Shown: positions 56,311 to 64,000 of the stretch, one piece after another | How positions within the stretch are numbered: the first letter of the stretch is position 1 | How the letters are laid out: each line of letters starts with the position of its first letter | Notes under the pieces: generated by a model | What the model saw: the letters and a program-made list of their open reading frames with translations, nothing else | Databases searched by the model: none | Told to the model about the DNA's origin: nothing | Source of the DNA: Microbacterium sp. APC 3901 | Lineage (GTDB): Bacteria > Actinomycetota > Actinomycetes > Actinomycetales > Microbacteriaceae | Direction: 5' to 3' | Assembly: GCF_030407765.1 (NCBI RefSeq) | Contig: NZ_JASDCU010000003.1 | Coordinates: forward strand, 186,001 to 250,000 | DNA: 64,000 nucleotides | Position numbers and translations under genes: made by a program

Positions 56311-58455
56311 CTATCCGCTCTCCGTCAGCAACCGCTCGGCCGCTGCGTCGACCTCGGGTCCGAGCAGCCTGACGTACTCGAGGTTGAGGTGATCCGCGTC
56401 GTAGTAGACGGGGATACCGCCCACCACGGCATAGCACGAGGTCGCGTCGCAGAAGCGATCCGTCAGATCCAGCACGCTGATCGACGCCGATCCGGCTGCT
56501 GCACCGGCGGCGACGATCGGGTCGGCGGGGTGCGCCACAGCGCGTGGTCGCGCGCACGACTGCGGCTCGTCGGCGTTGAGGAGAACGCAGTCAGGGCTTC
56601 TGACCTCGCCGTTGAACGGCGGATCCGCGATCGCGAGCACCTTGATGCCCGCGTCGTTCCAGCGCGCCCAGTACGCAGACAGCCCTTGCGACATCTGATC
56701 GATCTGCGGCCTGTCGCTCCCGTCATCCACCAGCTGAAGCCGCGATGCCATCGCGGTGATGACGAGGTCGGGGTCGTCTTCGATGATGGTCTCGACCAGA
56801 TCGCGGGACCACTCGCGACACCTCTCGACATCGGCGGCACCCCACTCGCTGCGGAATCCGGTGAACTCGACGTCGGCCACCGGGCATCCCCCGTAGTAGC
56901 TCGTGTAGACGATCCAGCCGTTCTTCTCGGCGATGTCGAACACGGCTCCCTGCCACTGCTGTGCGTGCGAGTCTCCGACCAGCCAGACCCGGGTCGGATC
57001 CTGCACGCCACGCGAGAAGTCGCACTCGCGTGTGGTCTTCAGATCTCCGTAGGTGAGGATCGGCAGGAAGTCGCCGCACTCCGCAGGGGTGTAGAAGTAC
57101 TCGTTCTTCTCCGTCATCACCGAATAGTCCGCAGCCCCGAACGGGTCGGCGCACTCGGCCCCCGGTGCGAGCGCCGACGGCCCTTCGCAGTTCGATGCGA
57201 TGACATCGTCGGGCGGGCGGTCGCCCTCGACCCGCCCGTTGTACGACGCGAGCACGCCGGCCACGAGAGCCGCGATGATGATCATCCCGGTGACCATGAG
57301 CCCGAACGCCCGGCGGGAGGAACCACGCCAGTATCCCCATGTCTGGCCCGCGTCCTCGACGAACCGCTTCGTCAGCGCCGCCAGGACGAGTGCGGTCGCC
57401 AGCACCGCGAGCTTCGAGAGCGTGGTCGCCTCACCCCCGATCACGAACGGCGCGACGACGATGAGCGGCCAATGCCACAGATACAGAGAGTACGAGATCC
57501 CGCCGACCCACTGCACGGGACGCAGGGCCGTCACCTTCGCATGCCACAGAGATGCGAACCCACCTCCGGCGAGGATCACCGCCGCCGTGCCGAGCACAGG
57601 CACCAGCGCGGTGTACCCGGGAAACGCAGTCGTGTGATCGTAGACGAGAGCGGCGAAGACGATGAGGGCGAACCCGAGCAGACTGACGATCTCAGCGGCC
57701 GCACGTCCGAGCGGTATCCGGCTTCCGAAAATCGCGATCGCCCCGCCGACGGCGAACTCCCACCCACGCGTGAATGTCGCGAAATACGCCTGGGGTGGTG
57801 CGACGGTCGTGTAGACCACGCTGGCGGCGAAGGAGAGCAGTCCCACCCCGGCCACGACCGCGATCAGGGCGTTGGCGGTCCTCGCCCTCGTTCCTCGTCT
57901 CGAGGCCGGGGCCGCGTTCCACCGCGACACGGCGAGCGCTGCCAACAGCAGCAGCGGCCAGACGATGTAGAACTGCTCCTCGACCGACAGCGACCAGTAG
58001 TGCTGCACGACGCTCGCCGCATCGTTGAGCGCCGAGTAGTTGACCGACATCGATGCGAGGAACCAGTTCTCGACATACCCCGCGCTCGCCGCGATCTCCC
58101 ACGCACCCCGCTCCCAGCGAGGGTACGGAAGGAACAGCACGAGGAGCACGAGCGACACCGCGAGGACGAGCAGCGCCGCCGGAAGCAGGCGTCGGATCCG
58201 TCGAGCGTAGAAGGCGCCGAGTCGCACTCCCCCGGTCCGCGTCATCTCGCCGACGAGATGCCCCGTGATGAGGAAACCGGAGATCACGAAGAAGACATCG
58301 ACACCGACATAGCCGCCGGGCATGCGGGAAGGCCAGAGGTGGTTGAGCACGACCAAGCCGATGGCCACGGCGCGAAGTGCCTGAATGTCGGTGCGGAAGA
58401 CCCGCGCCTTCGGCGCGGCGAGCGGAGCATCCGCGGTCCGCGACAACGCGCTCAC
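56311..58455 (-). CDS. OafA-type acyltransferase with C-terminal SGNH domain (copy 2)
   Basis: A 714-residue paralogue of the neighbouring gene. The acyltransferase-3 domain begins RTDIQALRAVAIGLVVLNHLWPSR and holds VGVDVFFVISGFLITG; the SGNH domain has WLVGDSHAQQW and YYDADHLNLEYV. The two copies have diverged, so they may act on different sugars or positions. The start overlaps the rmlC-rmlD stop by 4 nt (ATGA), placing it in the rhamnose operon. Confidence 0.92.
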   Translation of the reverse strand: MSALSRTADAPLAAPKARVFRTDIQALRAVAIGLVVLNHLWPSRMPGGYVGVDVFFVISGFLITGHLVGEMTRTGGVRLGAFYARRIRRLLPAALLVLAVSLVLLVLFLPYPRWERGAWEIAASAGYVENWFLASMSVNYSALNDAASVVQHYWSLSVEEQFYIVWPLLLLAALAVSRWNAAPASRRGTRARTANALIAVVAGVGLLSFAASVVYTTVAPPQAYFATFTRGWEFAVGGAIAIFGSRIPLGRAAAEIVSLLGFALIVFAALVYDHTTAFPGYTALVPVLGTAAVILAGGGFASLWHAKVTALRPVQWVGGISYSLYLWHWPLIVVAPFVIGGEATTLSKLAVLATALVLAALTKRFVEDAGQTWGYWRGSSRRAFGLMVTGMIIIAALVAGVLASYNGRVEGDRPPDDVIASNCEGPSALAPGAECADPFGAADYSVMTEKNEYFYTPAECGDFLPILTYGDLKTTRECDFSRGVQDPTRVWLVGDSHAQQWQGAVFDIAEKNGWIVYTSYYGGCPVADVEFTGFRSEWGAADVERCREWSRDLVETIIEDDPDLVITAMASRLQLVDDGSDRPQIDQMSQGLSAYWARWNDAGIKVLAIADPPFNGEVRSPDCVLLNADEPQSCARPRAVAHPADPIVAAGAAAGSASISVLDLTDRFCDATSCYAVVGGIPVYYDADHLNLEYVRLLGPEVDAAAERLLTESG

Positions 58456-59867
58456 GGCGCGAGATACTCCCGAAGCAGATCGTCTCCCGAACGAGGAGTG
58501 AAGCCGATGCCCTGCACTCGCGTCAGGTCGAGCACGCTGTTCAGCGGGCGCGGCGCGACGGGCGACGTCGCCGTGGCGAAGTACTGAGCCGTCGACACAC
58601 CCGTGACCCGTGCCGGATCATGGCCGACGAGCTCGAACACCCGGCGAGCGACGTCGGCCCAGGTGACGACCTCGCCCTCGGAGGTCAGGTTGTAGACCCC
58701 GAACGGCGGACGCTTCTCGACGAGCGTGCGGATGAGGCGAGCGATCTCGGTCGCGAACGTGAGTCGGCCGCGCTGGTCGTCGACGACCTTCGGGTCCACG
58801 CCCTTCGCGGCCAGCGAGGCCATGGTGCTGACGAAGTTGTTGCCGCTCCCGATCACCCAGGAGGTGCGGACGATGTAGTGACGCGGGGCCGTCGAGACGG
58901 CGAGATCGCCTGCGGCCTTGGACTGGCCGTAGACGCCGAGAGGACACACCCGGTCGTCCTCCGTGTACGCGCCGTCGGCCGCTCCGTCGAACACGTAATC
59001 GCTGGACACATGCACGAGCGTGATGCCGTGCTCTGCGGCGATGCGAGCCAGCGCCGCAGGTCCCGCGGCGTTGACCGCCCACGCATCGCGCCTGCCATCG
59101 GGCGTCTCCGCACGATCGACGGCCGTGTACGCGGCTGCGTTGATGATCGTGTCGTAGTCGCGCCACCGGCGGGCATCGGCCAGTGTCGTCGACCCGAGGT
59201 CGAAATCGGCGCGCGTCGTCCACTCGATGCTCGGCATCCCGTCGAACTCGGCGCGCAGCGCGGTTCCCAGCTGTCCGCCCGAGCCGATCACGAGAGTCTT
59301 CCGAGGAGCGACCGGCTCCACATCAGAGAGGCGCGGGTGCGCGAGGTCCTTCGCAGAGACCTCGGCCTCCGCAAGCGGGATGGGCCACTCGATCGCCGCG
59401 GTCTCGTCGGCGAGGTTCAGGAACGAATAGGACGCGTCCGGCGACCAGTGGTCGTTCACGAGGTACGTGTAGGCGGTGTCGGGCTCGAGCGTCTGATACG
59501 AGTTGCCGACACCTCGAGGCACGAAGATGGCCTTCGAAGGATCCAGCTCCGCCGTGAAGACCGCGCCGAACGTCGGGCCTTCGCGCAGGTCCACCCACGC
59601 GCCGAAGATGCGACCGGTCGCGATCGACACCCACTTGTCCCACGGCTCGGCGTGGATCCCGCGAGTCGTCCCGACGGCATCGTTGAAGGAGACGTTGTTC
59701 TGCACGGGGCCGAAGTCGGCCAGGCCGAGCGCGGTCATCTTCTCGCGCTGCCAGTTCTCCTTGAACCACCCGCGCGAATCGCCGTGCACCGGCAGATCGA
59801 AGATCTCCAGTCCGGGAATCGTCGTCTCGGTGCGAGCCAGGGACTTGCCGAAGTCGATCCCACTCAT
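58452..59867 (-). CDS. fused dTDP-4-dehydrorhamnose 3,5-epimerase/reductase (RmlC-RmlD)
   Basis: A 471-residue fusion covering the last two steps of dTDP-L-rhamnose synthesis. Residues 1-185 are an RmlC cupin (DSRGWFKENW, the catalytic His in RGIHAEPWDK); residues about 190-471 are an RmlD SDR (IGSGGQLGTAL, VSSDYVFDG, YGQSKAAGD). Separate rmlC and rmlD genes are absent here, so this one protein would do both steps. It starts 4 nt after the rmlB stop on the same strand. Confidence 0.94.
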   Translation of the reverse strand: MSGIDFGKSLARTETTIPGLEIFDLPVHGDSRGWFKENWQREKMTALGLADFGPVQNNVSFNDAVGTTRGIHAEPWDKWVSIATGRIFGAWVDLREGPTFGAVFTAELDPSKAIFVPRGVGNSYQTLEPDTAYTYLVNDHWSPDASYSFLNLADETAAIEWPIPLAEAEVSAKDLAHPRLSDVEPVAPRKTLVIGSGGQLGTALRAEFDGMPSIEWTTRADFDLGSTTLADARRWRDYDTIINAAAYTAVDRAETPDGRRDAWAVNAAGPAALARIAAEHGITLVHVSSDYVFDGAADGAYTEDDRVCPLGVYGQSKAAGDLAVSTAPRHYIVRTSWVIGSGNNFVSTMASLAAKGVDPKVVDDQRGRLTFATEIARLIRTLVEKRPPFGVYNLTSEGEVVTWADVARRVFELVGHDPARVTGVSTAQYFATATSPVAPRPLNSVLDLTRVQGIGFTPRSGDDLLREYLAP

Positions 59868-59871
59868 CGGG

Positions 59872-61745
<1,874 letters not shown>

Positions 61746-61843
61746 ATCGTGCCACATCCCAGCTGGGACTCAGAAAGACACGATTTACTTGCGTAACACC
61801 GTTCACACTGGCATCATCTGTGCATTTCCGCCACAATGAGCAG

Positions 61844-63931
61844 GTGACCGGCTCAAAATCCCCCCACCTGCTCGGCCTTCTCGCCAGTGCAGCGGCTGTC
61901 GTCCTCGCCGCATCCCTGCTCGTGGCGACGCCGGCCAGTGCCGTCTCCCCCTCGACCTCCGGCGGCGTGACCACGGCCGCGACTGCGATCGCGTCGTCGA
62001 CTGCGGCCGCGACCCCCGTCGACACATCGATCCGCAAGGCGGCGGACCTCTCGAAGTTCCGCCCCGGGAACATCATCTCGGACGAGGTCTTCTTCGACAG
62101 CTCGACGATGAACGTCGCGCAGATCAACTCGTTCCTCGAGGGCAAGGTGAAGGTCTGCCGCTCGAACTACGCGTGCCTGAAGAGCTACTCGCAGCACACT
62201 CCGAACAGGGCACCCGACGCCTACTGCAACGGGTACACGGCCGGGCTCAGCGAGTACGCGTCGACGATCATCTACAAGGTCGCGCAGTCCTGCGGCATCA
62301 ACCCGCAGGTCCTCCTCTCGATGCTCGAGAAGGAGCAGAGCCTCGTCACCCACGTCTATCCCGACGCCGCGCGCTTCCGGATCGCCATGGGGCAGGGATG
62401 CCCTGACACCGCTGGGTGCGATCCTGCCTATGCCGGATTCTTCTACCAGGTGTACGGCGCCGCACGCCAGATGAAGATCTACGCCGAGGGACGCTGGTTC
62501 ACGTACTATGCACCGGGCAAGACGTGGAACGTCCTGTACCACCCCAACGCCAGCTGCGGCCGCGCGCCGGTGTACATCGAGAACGTCGCGACCTCTGCGC
62601 TCTACTACTACACGCCGTACCAGCCCAACCGCGCCTCGCTCGCCGCGGGCTACGGCGAGGGCGACGCCTGCTCGAGCTACGGCAACCGCAACTTCTACCA
62701 GCTCTTCACCGACTGGTTCGGATCGACGCAGGTGCCGTCGGTCCGCCTCATCAAGGCGAGCAACGCCGATGAGATCTATCTCGTCGCTGACAAGAAGAAG
62801 ATGCACGTCACCAACAGCACCGACCTTGCGGCGTACATGGCGGTCGTCGGCTGGTACGACACCGTGAGCCCGGCCGTCATCGCCGCCACCCCCAACGGCG
62901 GCACCGCCACGCGGTTCATCCGCGACGGCCGGAACGGCGGCATGTATCTCATCGAGACGAACGGCTCGAAGCACCACTTCACGTCTGCGGACATCGTCAC
63001 GCGCTACGGCTTCAACATGTCCGCGTACACCTCGCTGCCTCCCGGTCTCGTCGACAGGTTCCGGACCGGGACGCCAGTGGGCGCCTACTTCAAGGCGGAG
63101 AACGACGACAGGTACTTCCGCTGGGAGAACGGCACCAGACGGCATGTGGTGAACCAGTTCGCCTGGGCACAGCTGAGTGCCGCCGACCGCGCGTATGTCG
63201 CGACCATCCCCACCGCCAGCGCGAACAGGATCCCGGTGGGTCTCGCGATCCTTCCGGCCGGCATGACGGTCCGCGAGAACGGCTCTCCCGACGTCTACGT
63301 CGCCGGTACCGGCGCGGAGATCATCCACCTGCCCACCTGGGGCCTGGCTCGTGACGCGGGCATCAAGGACGCAGGGGTCGTGCCCAGCGGAACCCTCGCG
63401 AAGAACAAGCCCGTCAATGCGAAGCTCTCGGCCTTCCTATCGTGCGGCGGTGCACAGTACGCCGTCGACGGCGGCGGTCTCACGCGCCTGCAGAAGGCGA
63501 CGGCGGGAGCGACCGTGACCGCTCTCCCCGACTCCCTCTGCGCTCGCATCCCCAAGACCGGACGCACCATCGCCGAGGCGGTGTTCGTGAAGGCAGCCGG
63601 CGCCGACCCCGTCTACCTGATCCAGGGGAATCAGCTCCGACACGTGCGCAGCCAGCAGCGACTGGCCGAGGCGAACGGAAGCCGACCCCTGTACTTCCTC
63701 TCATGGACCGCGGAGACTCGCGGCGGATTCGGATCGGCTGCGCCGCTCCTCGCAGACGGCACATTCGTGACGCTCGGCACCGCCGAGACCTATTACGTCG
63801 AGAAGGGCGTCCTGCGCCACATCCAGTCCTCGGCCACCCTCATCCGTCTGGCGGCACCGCGCTGGCCGACGGTCGAAGCGCTGCCCGCCGCATATCGCGC
63901 CAGCTACCAGTTCGGGACGCCGATCCCTTGA
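61844..63931 (+). CDS. secreted protein with lysozyme-like domain and C-terminal hairpin repeats
   Basis: A 695-residue exported protein. A signal peptide ends near ATPASA (about residue 33). Residues about 60-300 form a lysozyme-superfamily-like domain: GINPQVLLSMLEKEQSLVT places a glutamate where transglycosylases have theirs, and four to six cysteines suggest disulfides. Residues about 310-695 hold at least five repeats of the form YLV-x-G-x-RHV-x-S-x-L (for example VYLIQGNQLRHV, YYVEKGVLRHIQ). A wall-glycan hydrolase or adhesin is likely but not shown. The start is GTG 61844; GTG 61820 is possible. Confidence 0.83.
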   Translation: MTGSKSPHLLGLLASAAAVVLAASLLVATPASAVSPSTSGGVTTAATAIASSTAAATPVDTSIRKAADLSKFRPGNIISDEVFFDSSTMNVAQINSFLEGKVKVCRSNYACLKSYSQHTPNRAPDAYCNGYTAGLSEYASTIIYKVAQSCGINPQVLLSMLEKEQSLVTHVYPDAARFRIAMGQGCPDTAGCDPAYAGFFYQVYGAARQMKIYAEGRWFTYYAPGKTWNVLYHPNASCGRAPVYIENVATSALYYYTPYQPNRASLAAGYGEGDACSSYGNRNFYQLFTDWFGSTQVPSVRLIKASNADEIYLVADKKKMHVTNSTDLAAYMAVVGWYDTVSPAVIAATPNGGTATRFIRDGRNGGMYLIETNGSKHHFTSADIVTRYGFNMSAYTSLPPGLVDRFRTGTPVGAYFKAENDDRYFRWENGTRRHVVNQFAWAQLSAADRAYVATIPTASANRIPVGLAILPAGMTVRENGSPDVYVAGTGAEIIHLPTWGLARDAGIKDAGVVPSGTLAKNKPVNAKLSAFLSCGGAQYAVDGGGLTRLQKATAGATVTALPDSLCARIPKTGRTIAEAVFVKAAGADPVYLIQGNQLRHVRSQQRLAEANGSRPLYFLSWTAETRGGFGSAAPLLADGTFVTLGTAETYYVEKGVLRHIQSSATLIRLAAPRWPTVEALPAAYRASYQFGTPIP

Positions 63932-63966
63932 GTCCCGCTCCAGGGTTCGCGGAGGGCGATGCCTCT

Positions 63967-63979
63967 AGAATGAGATCCA
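63967..63979 (+). promoter_or_regulatory. -10 box of the gene cut at the window end
   Basis: TAGAAT (63967-63972) followed by 7 nt and ATG at 63980. This is the same TANNNT-N7-ATG arrangement as at many starts in the window. Confidence 0.6.
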
Positions 63980-64000
63980 TGGGCGCGGCTAGTGAACGAC
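63980..64000 (+). CDS. start of a gene cut by the window end (seven codons)
   Basis: The ATG at 63980 opens M-G-A-A-S-E-R before the window stops. TAGAAT 7 nt upstream suggests a real leaderless start. The product cannot be named. Confidence 0.5.

Noticed and set aside
56056..58587. 843-codon open frame on the plus strand
   Set aside because: Shadow of the OafA-like genes; no motif and an Arg/His/Asp-rich composition.

Overview
The window is a high-GC actinobacterial chromosome segment, most likely from Microbacterium or a close relative in the Microbacteriaceae. The evidence is two WhiB proteins, a SigR/RsrA pair, MtrAB-LpqB, DUF3499, a fused RmlC-RmlD, GTG starts, and many starts placed 6-8 nt after a TANNNT -10 box (leaderless mRNA). 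No tRNA, rRNA, CRISPR array, IS element or prophage was recognised. No gene-free stretch exceeds 300 bases. The first and last genes are cut by the window edges.

Region by region. (1) 1-5.4 kb: Eis-like acetyltransferase (cut), the redox sigma factor operon sigR-rsrA, divergent aroA-rsgA-bcp, and a small membrane protein. A perfect SigR-type promoter reading into sigR lies across the aroA start codon. (2) 5.6-12 kb: whiB1, pdtaS-like kinase, Rv3235-like protein, an HTH protein, a SAF protein plus CpaE-like ATPase, and an alanine-type aminotransferase. (3) 12-22.8 kb: secA, PadR regulator, a coiled-coil/Gly-rich protein, hpf, comF, lpqB-mtrB-mtrA. (4) 22.8-30.3 kb: a membrane protein with a Pro/Gln/Tyr repeat tail, DUF4129-DUF4350-MoxR-DUF58, then head-to-head SpoIIM and RDD genes with nearly coincident starts. 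(5) 30.3-33.3 kb: a MacAB-like three-gene ABC system. (6) 33.3-40.1 kb: DUF3499, a zincin-like protein, DUF5719, a giant GT2 membrane protein, whiB2 and manA. As I recall it, gene order in regions 1-3 and 6 follows the Mycobacterium tuberculosis Rv3219-Rv3260 neighbourhood.

(7) 40.2-64 kb is a surface-glycan island. It holds two O-antigen ligase/polymerase-like proteins, a GlfT-like GT2, a GT29 (sialyltransferase)-like protein, and a full set of candidate pseudaminic acid genes: pseB, pseC, a pseG-pseH fusion, pseI, and an SpsF-type CMP-transferase in the pseF slot. These are followed by a Wzm/Wzt-type exporter, UDP-galactopyranose mutase, two OafA-SGNH acyltransferases, dTDP-rhamnose genes (rmlA, rmlB, rmlCD), and a large secreted protein with a lysozyme-like domain and hairpin repeats.

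How the island may work together (inference): RmlABCD, Glf and ManA supply dTDP-Rha, UDP-Galf and a mannose precursor. PseBCHGI plus the SpsF-type enzyme make CMP-pseudaminic acid (or a close nonulosonic acid). The GT29-like protein is the obvious candidate to transfer it. The ABC exporter, O-antigen ligase-like proteins and acyltransferases would export, attach and acylate the glycan. A complete nonulosonic-acid pathway beside a sialyltransferase-fold enzyme in a Gram-positive actinobacterium is the most interesting content here.
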